Positions 43,856-56,632 of a DNA stretch of 64,000 bases are shown here, in pieces (positions within the stretch are counted from its first letter, which is position 1; every line of letters starts with the position of its first letter). Below the pieces are notes generated by a model, which saw only the letters and a program-made list of their open reading frames with translations, was not told the DNA's origin and searched no databases. Made by a program: the position numbers and the translations under genes. Source of the DNA: Ichthyophis bannanicus (taxonomy: Eukaryota > Chordata > Amphibia > Gymnophiona > Ichthyophiidae); the NCBI GenBank assembly GCA_033557465.1, contig CM066034.1, forward strand, positions 986,521,637 through 986,585,636, given 5' to 3'.

Positions 43856-44311
43856 TGAGAAGTCTGAGGTCAGCTGGGCGCACTAGATGAGACAAATGGT
43901 TCTTGTCTAATGTCATATTCTATGATAGTGGCAGGAAAAGGGTTGGGAGGTTGCAGCACTAACAACCCATCCTTCACTCCCTCAAGAGTAGAAGTAAGGG
44001 GAAAGGTGTTAAGCACAAAACACATCAGAGAAGAGAAACAAGACAGCAATACTGTATGTCACAGAGTAGCTGGGTTGGTACCAGCAAGCTATAGTTCCCC
44101 AGAAACCAACCGGGGATGCAGGCAAGACAGCAGCCTCACTAGTTTTATAACTGTATAAATTACTAAACTTGATAAAAAACATTAGTGGGGGCTAAAATTG
44201 ATAATACACCAACAGGACACTCCAATAATCACCCTTCTTTCCTCAGAGTAACATCATTTTATTGTGAAGGGCGGTCAATCAAATTTTATTAAACATAAAC
44301 ATAAACAAGAT
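43856..44311. other. CCDC186 intron with a short L2 tail-like fragment
   Basis: 44,255-44,311 ('gaagggcggtcaatcaaat', then 'aaacataaacataaac') resembles the 3' end of L2-a (3,455-3,493). The remainder shows nothing recognisable. Confidence 0.45.
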
Positions 44312-44582
44312 CTGCCATACTGGGTCAGACCAAAGGTCCATCAAGCTCAATGTCCTGTTTCCAACAGTGGCCAATTCACGTCACAAGTACCTGTCAGGTT
44401 CCCAAAAGGTAGACTGATTCCATGATGCTTGTCCCAGGGGTAAGCAGTGGGTTTCCCTAGTCCTTTTTAATAATGGGTAATAGACGTTTTCTCCAGGAAC
44501 TTGTCCAAACCTCTTTTAAACCCAGCTACATTAACATCTTTTACTATATCCTCCGGCAACGAATTCCATGCGAGAAGAAGGA
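44312..44582 (+). repeat. Dispersed tetrapod-type repeat
   Basis: 'tgccatactgggtcagacc', 'ccaacagtggccaattcac', 'cctcttttaaacccagctac' and 'ggcaacgaattccatg' follow the word order of a very common non-coding repeat of non-mammalian tetrapods. A diverged relative lies at 17,070-17,400. Confidence 0.65.
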
Positions 44583-44745
44583 AATGAACTGGTCTAGCAA
44601 GACAATATGGACATTGATTTTGAACCTCTAAAGTAAACTGAGACCTATTTTTGCTTTGATCATAAAATCAAAAACAGACTTTTCCAAATAAACCCACAAT
44701 CTCTATTCTATCTCAAGCTTAAGTATAAAAGCAATTCCGCTATTA

Positions 44746-44985
<240 letters not shown>

Positions 44986-44989
44986 CTAG

Positions 44990-45212
44990 GGAGTGGTGGC
45001 CTAGTGGTTGGGGCAAGTTACTTTGGGCCAGAGGGCCAGGGGTTTGAATCCTGCTAGAGGACAGCAACCTTGGGCCTGAAGAACTGAGGTTTCTAGTTCC
45101 ACAGGTGCTCCTCGTGGCCTTGGGCAAGAGACACTTAACCCTCTGTTGCCTCAGGTAGAAAAACAGGATTATGAGCCCTTTGGGGACAAGGGAAAAAAAT
45201 ATATATATATAC
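44990..45212 (+). repeat. tRNA-derived CORE/MIR-like SINE, 5' part
   Basis: Box A-like 'tggcctagtgg', box B-like 'gggtttgaatcc', MIR-like core ('cttgggcaagagacactta') and 'ccctttggggacaaggg'. It is cut at (AT)n by the L2-f insertion; the 3' part resumes at 46,669-46,740. Confidence 0.82.
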
Positions 45213-46660
45213 TACTACTATTACTACTATTGAGCATTTATATAGCGCTACCAGTCATACGCAGCGCTGTACAGACATGTAAGAGACAGTCCCTGCTCAT
45301 CAGAGCTTACAATCTAATCAAGACAAAACACAGAGCGACAAACAGGACAAGACAAAAACACGGCACATACAATCTAGTCATGACACAGAAGTCAAGATCT
45401 GAAAGCAACAGAGAGGAGTTGAGATTTCAACCTGGATTTAAAGAGGGTGCCTGGCGTATAGACACTGGTAGCACGTTCCAGGCGTAAGATGCAGTAAGGT
45501 GAAAGGAGCGAAGTCTGGAGTTAGCAATAAAAGTGAAGGGCATAGACAGAAGTAGTTTGTTAGAAGAGCAGAGTTCCCGAGAGGGGGTGTAAGGAGAGAT
45601 AAGAGATGAAAGGTAGTGAGGAGCCGCAGAGTGAATGCATTTATAGGTCAGGAGGAGAAGTTTGAACTGGATGCAAAAGCGGACAGGGAGCCAGTGAAGT
45701 GACTTGGGGAGTAACGTGGGTATAGCGAGGCTGGCGGAAGATTAGTCACGCAGCAGAATGTTGAATAGATTGAAGGGGAAAGAGATGACACAGAGGGGGG
45801 AGAACGGCAAGGAGCAGGTTGCAGTAGTCAAGACGAGAGGTGACTAAGGAGTGGATAAGGGTTTTAGTAGTATGCTCTGAAAGGAAGGGGCGGATCCTAC
45901 CGATATTATAGAGAAAGAAACGGCAGGTCTTAGCTATGAGCTGGATATGCATAGAAAAAGAGACAGAAGAGTCAAAGAAAACCCCCAGATTGCGGGCCGA
46001 GGAAACAGGAAAGATTACCGAGTTTTCCACAGAGACTGAGAAAGGAGGAAGAGGAGGGAAGGTTTTGGGGGGAAAGATAAGGAGTTCAGTCTTGGCCATG
46101 TTCAGCTTCAGGTGGCGGTGAGCAATGTCGGAAAGGCAGGCAGAGATCCTGGTCTGCAAAACCGGAGAGATATCAGGTGTAGAAACGTAGATTTGGGAGT
46201 CATCGGCATAAAGATGGTACTGAAAGCCATGAGAGGAGATAAGCGCACCAAGAGACTGGGTATAGAGAGAGAAAAGGAGCGGACCCAGGACGGATCCCTG
46301 GGGGACACCAACTGGGAGTGGGGTAGCAGAGGAAGAGGAGCCACCAGAACACACACTGAAAGAGCGATGGGAGAGATAGGAGGAGAACCAGGATATTACA
46401 GAGCCACTAAAACCAAGCGAGTATAGGGTATTGAGGAGAAGGTTGTGGTCAACAGTGTCAAAAGCAGCAGAGAGGTCAAGAAGGATGAGAACAAAGTAGA
46501 GACCCTTGGATTTCGCCAGGAACAAGTCACTGGAGACTCTGGTAAGAGCCATTTCAGTAGAGTGTAAGGGACGAAAACCAGACTGTAAAGGATCCAGGAG
46601 GGCATGAGAGGAGAGGAAGTTGAGGCAGCGGCGGTGGACAGCACGTTCAAGTAGTTTTAT
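45211..46660 (-). mobile_element. L2-type LINE fragment (L2-f) inserted in a SINE
   Basis: Minus-strand L2 with an (ATAGTAGTAGTA)-type tail at 45,211-45,231 and a 3' UTR with 'gcgctatataaatgctc' on the minus strand. It is 5'-truncated at about 46,655. An 'atatatatac' duplication on both sides marks the target in the SINE. Confidence 0.8.
45746..46655 (-). pseudogene. L2-type RT fragment of L2-f
   Basis: Reads [94 protein letters not shown]. The frame before the Met at 46,552 carries SGFRP-like codons. The C-terminus is lost after IQHSAA, where the frame meets a stop. This is another L2 subfamily, distinct from L2-a and from L2-e/g. Confidence 0.78.
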
Positions 46661-46668
46661 ATATATAC

Positions 46669-46740
46669 AGTACCTGAAAGTACACCACTTTGGCAGAAAA
46701 AAGGTATATAAACCTAGTTAAATAAATAAATAATTAAATA
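46669..46740 (+). repeat. SINE 3' part, separated by L2-f
   Basis: 'cagtacctgaaagtacacc', 'aaaaggtatataaaccta' and an (aaat)n tail complete the SINE begun at 44,990. Compare the uninterrupted 48,340-48,420 copy. Confidence 0.7.
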
Positions 46741-48200
46741 AACTAAGGCAGATTATTATGACCTGATGCTTCCTAAGGAGCCCTAAAACATGAAAGAGTG
46801 ACTTAAGATTAAAGAGTATAGGGCAGGTCTTTTGATTTGGATTTAGGAGTCAGGCCAAAGTCTTAGGAGCCAGTAGCTGTGATCCCCTCACACCTCCCTA
46901 TGCTCCTCCATTTGCAAACACCTACATGTCTGAGGAGTGCAGAAGAGCTTGAAGAGATGATAAAATGCATCTTGTTATGTATGATAGCAGGGGCTTAATG
47001 AGGCATCTTTTAAACAGAAATACACAGACAGCAAGTGCCATGTGTGTGCGTGTGCGATGCTACGGTGATTTGACCATCTGTGCATGGGATGTGATGTGCA
47101 GTGCTGCGGTGCATATGTCTGTGTGCTGCGGAGCTGGGCAGCCTGTGTGTGTGTGTTTGTGTGTAGGTGGGGGTGCTTGTTTGTGATGGGGGGAGGGGGG
47201 AATAGACCTTTTGGCATACACAGATTGTCCTTTAGTCCCCATGCATTCATCTCTTTAATCTCCAAGCCTTGCACTTTACACTCTCCCTTTCAAACCCTCC
47301 CCATTCTCTCCCCTTCTCCCTCCCTCCTGGCACTCCCACCCCCTGCCCTCCATTCTCCCCATCCTCCCTCCTATTAAAAAAAATGTTTTTAAAGCTGCCT
47401 CACTCCCCCCCCCCCTCACGTTTAACCTCTTTTTTTTCTTCAGGGCCCAATCTGGCTGTCCTCTACCTGTGGGGGATGGGATCCCTCCAGGCAGCCTGCT
47501 GCTTTGAAGGTGCGGGCCTTCCCTTCCTGTTCTTCCTGGGGGGGGGGAGATCTGATCTCCTCAGACAGACAGAAGAGGCCTTTACTGCAATTGCGGCTTG
47601 CTTCTTTGCTTCTGCTTCATAGGGGATGGGGATCCCCAAAGGCAGCCTGCTGCCTTTGGGCCGTGATTGCAGCCTTCCCCTGCTGTTCTGCCCATGGGCA
47701 GACGAAAAGTCTCTGCCACGATTGCAGCTCTCTCTTTTCTTTTAAGGGATGGGGGGGAGGGGCAAGAAAATCCCAGATGCCAGGTGCAAATTTCTGGTCG
47801 CCATGGCGAACTGGCAGCTGGGATATGTCGAGCCCTGGTATAGGGTCCAAAATTTATAGCAATAACTCGGCTTAATCTTAGCCTCTTCTCAATCCTGAAT
47901 TTTCTCTAAAAGATAAAGGAGGTCTAATATAAGCTGTTAATTATTTCATACCTTAACTAACCTGAGATCAGTAGTAGTACTGTGAAGAACTTATCTATGA
48001 ACTGTGCTCTCCTTGAGGGTGTTAACCTAGTGTGCCCATGTTATTTTTACATAACTAATTTATTTTCTGCCCTAGTGAATACTTCCAAATGGGCATGAAT
48101 GAGCAGACGGACATTCATCTACGGCTCCTTAAAGTGCTACCTTGCAAATAAATCCTTGATATTCATCATAATCAACATCTAACAGGAACCATTTCATAAG
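46741..48200. other. Low-complexity region with imperfect tandem repeat
   Basis: (TG)-rich at 47,040-47,180, C-rich at 47,280-47,420. An imperfect tandem repeat of about 150 bp starts at 47,472 and 47,622 ('ggggatgggatccc...ggcagcctgctgc...') with a weak third start near 47,745. No coding sequence is recognised. Confidence 0.5.
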
Positions 48201-48212
48201 ACCTATATTTGG

Positions 48213-48430
48213 AATGGAGGAATAGCCTAATGGTTAGAGCAAGGGCTCAAATCCCACTAACACTCCTCCTTGTGGCCTTGTGCAAGTCATGTTACTCTCC
48301 ATTGCCTTAGGTACAAATTTAGATTGTAAACCCTCTGAGGACAGGGAAATACCAACTGTACCTGAATGTAACGCGCCTTGAACCACTACTGGAAAGGTGT
48401 GAGCTATATACAAATCACAAATTTGTTTCC
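48213..48430 (+). repeat. tRNA-derived CORE/MIR-like SINE
   Basis: 'aatagcctaatggttagag' (box A), 'ggctcaaatcccac' (box B), 'ttgtggccttgtgcaagtc' (core), 'gtacctgaatgtaacgcgc' and 'tgtgagctatatacaaat' at the 3' end. Confidence 0.8.
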
Positions 48431-48769
48431 CAGTTTCCATGAGCAGACAAAATAAGCCACTAGAAGACTAGATCCTAATCCCACTAAATTCTGCCTGGAG
48501 CCAAAAGGATTGACTATTTGATCTCTTGAGTTCTATCCAATCCCATCTTCCTCAATGTCTTATAAACAGTGGCCAGTCTTTGCATATCGTATCTCCAGCT
48601 GGCATTCTGAGAGGACAGAGCAAAAGCACAGACATGTGACCAAAATACACATTACCTTCTTAAAACAATACATAGGCAACATGCTTTCAAGATGGCATGG
48701 GCAGACACAGTGGATCCCTTTACAGCAAGAAGATAACATCAAAATAAATATATTTTATACTTCATCAAA

Positions 48770-48935
48770 GAGAGGGGGGGTGACCTGCATGGAGTGGTGG
48801 GTACAACCCTAAACAAGGGTATGGGGGGGGGGACCTGCACGAAGCGGGAGGTACAAGGCTTTGGCCGCTCTACTGGACAGACTGGATGAACTATACTAGT
48901 CTATCTGCCGTCAGATACTATGTTACTATGACAGT
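48770..48935 (+). repeat. Dispersed repeat 3' end
   Basis: 'gacagactggatgaactat', 'atctgccgtcagatactat' and 'gttactatga' form a block familiar as the 3' end of an amphibian/reptile interspersed repeat. The upstream 'gacctgca...gggaggtacaa' phrase is repeated twice (48,781 and 48,832). Confidence 0.5.
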
Positions 48936-49637
48936 CATTTGAGGTGCAATACTCACTAGATTTTAAGAGATCAGTATGTTGCTATGATGGTTTTGCTACC
49001 GTAAAATCAAACAATTTCTTAAAATGCAAGCTGTCACCATGTATAACCAAATTCAAAGTCAAATACGTAGTAGGGAACCTTGGTCTAGTGGCCTTAACAT
49101 ACTGCAACATCACTGGTTGCAACAGAGACCATCACAGTTTTTTCTTAATTCCAATGTTTCTGCGACTACACACCAGCACATGTGTTTTATTGATATACTG
49201 CACCTCTGAAAGCCTTTTATGAACTAAGAATTCATGACAGAGGTTAGATGACTTTTCTGGTTACTAATGAGCACCGTCTAAAGCAGACACACACATAACA
49301 ACAAAACAATGTTCTTAAAGTTAAGGATGGACAAAAAAGGTCATGACAAAATTGAAAGGAGGGAAGCCAACAGGAAATAGGAGGCAATTTCTTTACTAGG
49401 AAGGCAGGTACTTGTCTGGAATAACCTTCCCCAGAGGTGGCAGAAAACAAAAAGACAGAATTCCAGCAAGTTCCAGATGGATACAGAAGGCAATTGGTAA
49501 GGGCAAAGGAAGAAGATTACAAGATAGTAGAGAACATTGTTGTATAGCCTTATTACTTCAAAAACACAAAGCGAAATTAAATGAAACCCAACAGAATAGT
49601 TAGCCATACCTGAAAGATGACAAGGCAAGGAAAAATT
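48936..49637. other. No recognised feature
   Basis: Upstream flank or intron of CCDC186. No exon with coiled-coil character was found on the minus strand. 49,320-49,600 may be a diverged repeat. Confidence 0.4.
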
Positions 49638-52600
49638 TTACTTTATTTTTTTTCCTTGAATATAGCTAGACCAGTCAACCAACTGGGTTGTGCTCCCCTG
49701 CCAGCAGATAGAGGCAGACTTGAGCACCTTTCAGTGATGTCATCACAAGGTATACATGCTGGTATACTTTCCAAGCCCTAAACTGAAAAATTTAGTAAAC
49801 TCAAAGCATAATGTCAATAACCAAATACCACAAGTAAGTATTTGGCTCTCTTGCCAGAATTAACTCTGCTCAAGGCACTAATACTAACTATGCAACCAGA
49901 AGGCAGTAGAGCTTCCCTGCGTGTCATAGGAGTTTTCCATGGTGGGTCCTGGACTGGTCTAGCAGGATTCAAGGAAAGAAAATTATCAGGTAAATATTTT
50001 CCTTCCTTTCCTTTCCAATCCAGATAAGTGGGAGGTACCCAAGCAATCAGGACAGAACTGCCCTGTCAAAAGGCGCCACTTCCTCCAGCTCCCACAGGCA
50101 ACCTGTAGTGCTTCACAAAGGTGCTTACAGGCAACCATACAGCCACCTCTGGAGACATCAAGGCAGACTCTGCCCAGGAGGCAGCTTGTGCCCTAGTGGA
50201 GTGAGCTCTGACTTCCACAAGCACACCCTTACCAGCCAAAAGGTACACTGACTTAATGGCCTCCTTAATCCAGCAGACAATAAAGGGCTTGGTCACCACT
50301 AGCACTCTTCCTTGGGCTATCAAAAAGGAAAAAAAGATGATCCAACCAGCAGAAGGCATGGAAAACATCCAGGTACCGGATCAACATCCTCTGCACATTC
50401 ACTGGATGCAGTGAAGGGTCCCTCTTAAGATCTTATTCCAAGGAGGATAACAGAACAACTGCATGGGAAAGATGAAAGGAAAACAGCATAGTCCCCAAGG
50501 AGACAGAGGCCACTAAGATGACCAAGAAAGGCTCCTTGCAGGAAAAGGCCTGCTACTCTGACATCCACCTAGCAGACACAATGGCCACCAGAACACCACC
50601 TTAAGGGTCAAATTCTTGAGAGAGGCTTTGTGAATAGACTCAAATGGAAGCCCCTTCAGTGCCTTAAATACCAGAGAAAGGCTCCACTGAGAAACAACCA
50701 GATGCACGAGTGGCTGACACAGAAGAAATCGGATGTGGCCCATCTAGCATGCTAGGGTCATCACCTGAACCTTAAGAGAGTTCAAGGGTAAGCCCTGGTC
50801 CAGACCAGACTGTAAGGAGGACAACAAAATAACTATATCCACCTTCCTGGCCCTTCAAGGAATGAGAGTAACACCATCTCTCAAAAAAACTTCAGACTCT
50901 TAGCATAAGCTGTGGATGTAGAGGCCTTCTGATTTTAGGCAGGGTGTCTATTACTGTTCCAGAGTAGCCCTTCATGGACAGTCTATGCCTCTCAAGGGCC
51001 AGGCCTTAAGCAAGAAAGAATTGGGATCCTTCATTAGGGGCCCCTGCCACAGTACATCATCTGAGGCAATAAGAGCAGGGGGCTACCAACAGATTCAAAA
51101 CACCTACATACTACTCTCTACGAGGCCAGTCCAGGGCTACTAGAAATCACTAGGCCCATGTGAGACTGAATTCTGCATGGAGGTCAGCTCACCAAGGGCC
51201 ACAGAGGGAAGACATATTGAAACTCCTCCCCAAGGCTATTCCTGAAGCAGAGCATCCAAGCCCACCGGTGCTTCCTGCAGATGAAAAAGCTCTCCACTTT
51301 GGCATTCTCTTTAGTGGCCATCAAGTCAAAAACTGGAAGGCTCCACCTCTGCACCAAGTCTGAATGTGCAAGAGCTGTGCTCCCAATTGAAAGCATTCAC
51401 AGTGTACCAATTCAGGAAGCCAGCTTGCTTGTACTATGAACAGGCAAATTATCGCCATCCAACACAGCTCCATGACCTCAAGAGCCACTCCAGCACTGCA
51501 AGTTCTACCTAATTTGTTGACACACACCACTGCTGTAGCAACCCCATATGCTTTGCCCACTAGGAAGGCTGGGACCTCCCTAGGAAGAGATGGATTGCTT
51601 CTGATTCCAGGCAGGTGATTATCCAGGTCTCCTGAGTGGACCAGAGTCCCTAGGCCCACTGTACCAGACAGTGTGCACCTCAACCTTCAAGCTGGCATCA
51701 GAGGTGAGAGGCGACCAATCCAGTGATCCCAACAGCATCCCATCCATCAGGACTGCAACCATCATCTCAACTGCATCTTGATCTCCCAGGAGAGCAAAAG
51801 GGTCTAGTTGAACAAATGGAAGAGGGAGACCTGAGAGTTAGCAGGCACCTCAACAGCAGGCACACGAGTGCCCTGGACCAAGGAATCAGCTCCAAGGTCA
51901 ATGCTATGGAACCAAGGAACTGGGGTAGTCCCAGGCCCGTGGAGCTGACTGCTAACAAAATGTCCTAAGGTGACTCTGAAGCTTGAGGGACATCTCTATT
52001 GAGGAAACGCGACACAGGAGAGTGTGGAACAGAGCCCCCAAGCACTCCAAAGTCCTAGGACAGAATCAGACTGCTCTTGGGATAGTTGATCACCAACCTC
52101 CAGCCAGTAAAATCACCAAGTCTCTCTCACTTCTGGACTTTTCCAGTGAGACTAACTGGATTAGCCAGATGTCTAGATATGGGTGAATCCAGATTCCCTG
52201 CCTGCACAGTAATGCCACTACCACCACCACCAATACCTTAAAAAGGTACAGGAAGCCTTGACCAGGCCAAAGACAGGGCTCAAAACTGGAAATGGTGGTC
52301 CAGAACAGAAAAGTGGACAAATCACTGAAGCTGCTCCAACATGGTAATATGAAAAGATGCCTTGGTGAGGGGCTTACAGAGTTGAGGAACTTCCCCTGCC
52401 TACTCATGCAATGACAGATCCAATGGCCCATATACAGAAAGAGAAGACTCTGAGTTAGGCCATGACTGCCTGTAGGTCCAAGATATGCCAGAAGGAACAT
52501 CCCTTCCTGGAACCACTATGTAGATGGAAGAATATCCGGAGGCTCGAGTGCAGCACCTCTCTCCACAGACATGTTCATACTCTGCCACAGCTGTGACCAG

Positions 52601-54100
52601 GGCTCCCACTTTAGGGAGCCTGAAAGATTGATCTAGCTCACCCTGGAGCCATGGGCACAGCCAAGACAGGACCTTAAGGCCCCTGATACCTATGCAGAGT
52701 TGCAGAGAAATAAATACAACAGGAGGCCAGATAGGGTATCTGATAACTTTGCCCAAGAATAGGGTCAACTACATGCAGAACTACCACAGCATCCTTAAAG
52801 GGCATAAAGATGATCCTTCTGTAAAACAGGTGAGATCATGGAGGAGATCCCAACCTCCCATCAGGTGAATCACCCCATTCTCCTTAGACTTACCTTCTGG
52901 AGAGCTATTTCTCCTGAGCCTCTCAACCAACCCCCTTGTAGGGGATAAAAATGGGCTCCCAGAGGAAGGATGAGTGCAAGGGCAAAGTGGGGGTCTTGAT
53001 CCCCTTACTGCTCACAACAGAAGCGCTTGAAGGCCCAGAGTCCCACATTAGGGAGACCTGGACCTTGAACTCACGTGAAGAGGACTATCAGTCAGCTACA
53101 AGAGACTGAGCACAGCCTACGAGTTGTTTCCAGAGCTGCAGCTAAAGCTGGTTGGAAAGGGATAGCCCATAAGGGCCAATGGACTTGAGGCTAAAACCCT
53201 CCACCAGGCTCCACTTCCACAGGACCAAAGCACAATCTCAAATGGTCATGGTGCCCATCAAGGAGGGAGAGGCAAAGAAGCGGCATGGGCCACGAAAATG
53301 GCATTGGGCCCTGGGGCACTATCTGAGAGGCCAAAACATGTTGTGTAAAACAGAAAGTGCCCCAAGCATTCCTACCATAATCGAGACCAAACAGAGCTGA
53401 AGGCAAAAACTGCTGGGGGTTGCAGGCTGCAGAGACGAAGATTTAAAAAAAAAAAAAACCAGACCATAAAACATAACATCCCAGAAAAAAAGCCAGGCTG
53501 CGTTGAAAAAGGAACCCCAGCACCTGTAGGGCTGACCAGGAAGCCCGAGCAGGAAAGCCCCAGATGCCCAGGCAGGCCTGGGAAGCCCAGATGCCTAACA
53601 GTTTTTTTTTCTTTTAATTTGAAGCTGCTTTATTTCAAGCAGCAAGTGAAACAAATACAACCTATTAAACTCACTGGGAGGAGAAATAAATCATAAAAAA
53701 AGGAAAGACACAAATCATGCAGACCTGGACACAGCCCCCCAACCCCTCCCCCCCCCCCCCCCGGGACCCCTCCTGCTCTGCTCAGGCCCACCGAGTGCTG
53801 AAACACATGGATAACAGAGCTGGGCACAGGACAGCCTCCAGCTCAAGGAGACAAGGGTGTATCCAAGCTCCAAGGAACGCTGGGCCTAAAGGTCTCACTC
53901 ACATAGGCCACAGGGGAGACAGGCCTATCTGCACCAGCCCAAACACCTTGCCACCTGTTGAAGGCAGACTAATACTGGCTTCTCTCAGTGCTGCGCCATA
54001 TACCGAGTGATGACATCACTGAAAGCTGCTCCAGTTTGCCTCCACCTGCTAGCAAGAAGCATAACCCACTCATCTGGACTGTTCTAGCAAGATAAGGAAA
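49638..54100 (-). mobile_element. DIRS-like relic G (about 4.5 kb)
   Basis: Degenerate DIRS element with inverted terminal repeats at about 49,638-49,775 and 53,965-54,100 ('gtgatgtcatcac' against 'gtgatgacatcac' and flanking words). An internal complementary region lies at about 49,950-50,045 ('ctggactggtctagcagga' | 'cctttccaatccagataag'). In minus order, remnants of RT, RNase H and recombinase precede the complementary region. Gag is hardly recognisable. It is the oldest DIRS here, judged by stops and divergence. Confidence 0.75.
50060..52770 (-). pseudogene. DIRS RT, RNase H and recombinase remnants, relic G
   Basis: Recombinase: VRAHSTRAQAASWAE and STFVKHYRLPVG at 50,066-50,240, so the HSTR box and Tyr survive, though the rest is broken. 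RNase H: VVCVNKLGRTCSAGVALEVM, PELVHCECFQLGAQLL and, in another frame, LPVFDLMATKENAKVESFF (51,184-51,683). RT traces lie at 52,090-52,770. Many stops and frame changes. It cannot produce protein. Confidence 0.7.
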
Positions 54101-54750
54101 TGAACATTAACGATGAAAACTTTCATCAGAGGAAGGGCTTCCAAGATTACTGATGCAGACAATCTAGTGAAAATGAAGCTTGAAATTCCTTAGAAAAGGG
54201 AGAAAAACAGTTGTGAATACCAAATGTGTATGTGTAAATACCTTTAGCAAGTTGTAAATGAAATAGAAACAGTATGAAGGTGTTAAAACGTCTAAACTAT
54301 AAAGGCACTTAGTATGTGGTAGTCCACACTGTTCACAGCTGTGAACAACACTTAAAGAATTAAAGTAACTACTAGCGGCAGAAAGATTATGCAGAAAAGT
54401 TGAAGAGGAACAAAAATCTTTAGGAGCAAGGACAAAAATCTTCCCTGCAAAATTTTTTGTTGTTTTTTAAATATTTTTTTCAGGTTTTTTTGTTCTATTC
54501 CAAAATTTTTGCTGTACATTATCTATTTTGGGGTTTTGAATTTTACTTCTTTTGACTTTCCCCATTTCCAAGCAGTTTCTAATCTAGCATACCACACACA
54601 AGAAAATGTCTGTAGGTTGTTAATTCAGTTATGTTTCCCCTGCATGAGACAGTGTCAAAAGCCTTGCTGTCATTCTCTGGATTCAAAATATTGTACTATG
54701 CTTTTCAAAGGATCAATGGCTTACTGTGAGACTCTATTCTGCAAGAGCAG
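54101..54750. other. No recognised feature
   Basis: AT-rich DNA between relic G and L2-g. No gene or clear repeat. Confidence 0.45.
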
Positions 54751-55083
54751 CAAATGATTTATTTATTTATTTATTTATACACATTTATATACCGCATCTT
54801 CCAAAGTTCAGTTGCGGTTTACAGTGAACAATAGTTAACAAAGCAAGTTTGTTTTACAGGGAATGTCATATTATAACAGAACATATTTACAAGGAACATC
54901 ATATTATATATAGAATATACAGTCTAAACAATGTGGGATAATACAGAACAGAATAAACTATATACAGTTTTATATATGTATTTATATATATGGAAGTGAA
55001 AGGACATAAGCTGTGAGGTCATCATGAGTGTGTGCTATCTGTGTGGGTTAAAGGGTTTTTGCTTGATGCGGATAGATACCTGT

Positions 55084-56600
55084 TTAACCTTTGTCTAAGG
55101 CAGGTTGTGAGTTATTTATGTTATAGTGTTTGGTGAACAGATAAGTTTTTAATTTTTTACGAAGTTCCATGATCTCCGTTAGTGTTCGTAGCTCCTCTGG
55201 GAGGGAATTCCAGATCGTTGGAGCTATGTGGGAAAAGGCTCTGTTATTTGTTGATTTATGGGTTCTTGTATAATCTTTCGGGATCTTTAATCTGTTCAAT
55301 TGTCCTTTTCTGTGTGTAGGCTTAGATGGTTCTTTGTGTATTAAGTTACATAGCATAGTTGGGGCCATATCATATAAGGCCTTGAATGAAGTTATTATTG
55401 TTTTGTAGATTATTCTACTTTGAATTGGTAGCCAATGGAGAGAGGCTAGTATTGGTGATATGTGTTGGAGTGAGTTTATTTTCAATATGATTCTGGCTGC
55501 TGCGTTTTGCGCTAATTGCAATCGTTTGATGTTTTGTTTTGATATGCCTATTAGAATTAGATTGGCAAAGTCAAGATGTGGAGTTATGGTGGCCTGAATT
55601 ATGTTGATAAAGTCTTGTGTAAATACTAGCGGACAAAGTTGTTTGAGGGTTTTGAGTTTGAAATAAATTTTCTTTATGGTATTGCTAATGTGTGTTTCCA
55701 TCGTAAGGTGTGTGTCTAGAATTACGCCTAGATATCTTATTACTTTTTTTATTTTAATTTCTTGGTTTTGAAGTCTTATGTGTGTTGGGGGGATATAGGA
55801 TTTGTTCTTGGTCACGATTAGAACTTCAGTTTTAGTGTGGTTTATGTGGAGGTTTTGTGCTTTTAGCCAAGTTGTAATTTCATTATAACAGTCCGGTAGG
55901 AGTTGTAGCGGTAGGTTGGGTATCGTGAATGGAATATACATCATAATATCGTCTGCGTATAGATGATATTTTACTCCAAATTTTTTGAAAATGTTGCAGA
56001 CTGGTTTTATGTAGATATTAAAAAGCAGGGCTGATAGCGCTGAACCTTGTGGTAATCCAATTTCTTGTTTATATGTGGTTGAGTTTTGATTTCCAATTCT
56101 CACATTTTGCGTTCTATTATTTAGGTAGGATGAGAACCATTTATGTACTGTAGAGTTTAAGCCTATTTGTCTCAAGCTATTGAACATTATTGTGTGGTGT
56201 ACGCTGTCAAACGCAGCTGATATATCAATGAAAAGTAGAATGAAGGCCTGTTTATTATTGTCAATCCCTCTTAGGAGTGTATCTATTAAAACTGTGAGGA
56301 GTGTTTCAACTCCATGGCGTGGCCGAAAGCCATACTGTTGCTCATCAAGAGGGTAAGATGAGTCTAGAAAGTCCTGTGTCTGTAATTGAACCACTTTTTC
56401 AATTATTTTAGCCAAGAATGGTATGCTTGAAATGGGTCTATATGATGCAGGTAAAGTTTTATCAAGTTTGCTGTTCTTGAGGATTGGCCGTATTTGTGCG
56501 TGTTTGAGTGATGGTGGGAGGTAGCCTTGGGTTAGTGAGAGGTTCACTATTGAGAGAATGTAGGGTAATAAAATTGGTAGGGTATTTTTTATCCATGTTA
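55084..56600 (-). CDS. L2-g reverse transcriptase
   Basis: Open from about 56,600 (Met at 56,547) to 55,084. Motifs: LKHAQIRPILKNSKLDK, SYRPISSIPFLAKIIEKVV, YGFRPRHGVETLL, LFIDISAAFDSVHH, GLPQGSALSALLFNIY, YADDIMMYIP, RYLGVILDTHLTM, AQNAAARIILK, LHWLPIQSRIIYK, TIWNSLPEELR. No internal stop in nearly 500 codons. It is separated from the endonuclease frames by the 92-bp insertion, so the original polyprotein is broken. Confidence 0.85.
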
Positions 56601-56632
56601 CTGGACATGGATCTAGATATGAAGTTCCTTGT

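Noticed and set aside
46975..47274. His/Thr/Gln-rich minus-strand ORFs near a TG-rich tract
   Set aside because: Low-complexity translation of (TG)n; no conserved domain.
49341..49628. Candidate upstream CCDC186 exon on the minus strand
   Set aside because: Hydrophobic, non-heptad residues and no matching splice sites; does not continue into the 44,905 exon.
53630..54010. Pro-rich ORFs around the C-run at 53,740
   Set aside because: Lie in the gag end and ITR of relic G, created by homopolymers; no gag motif.
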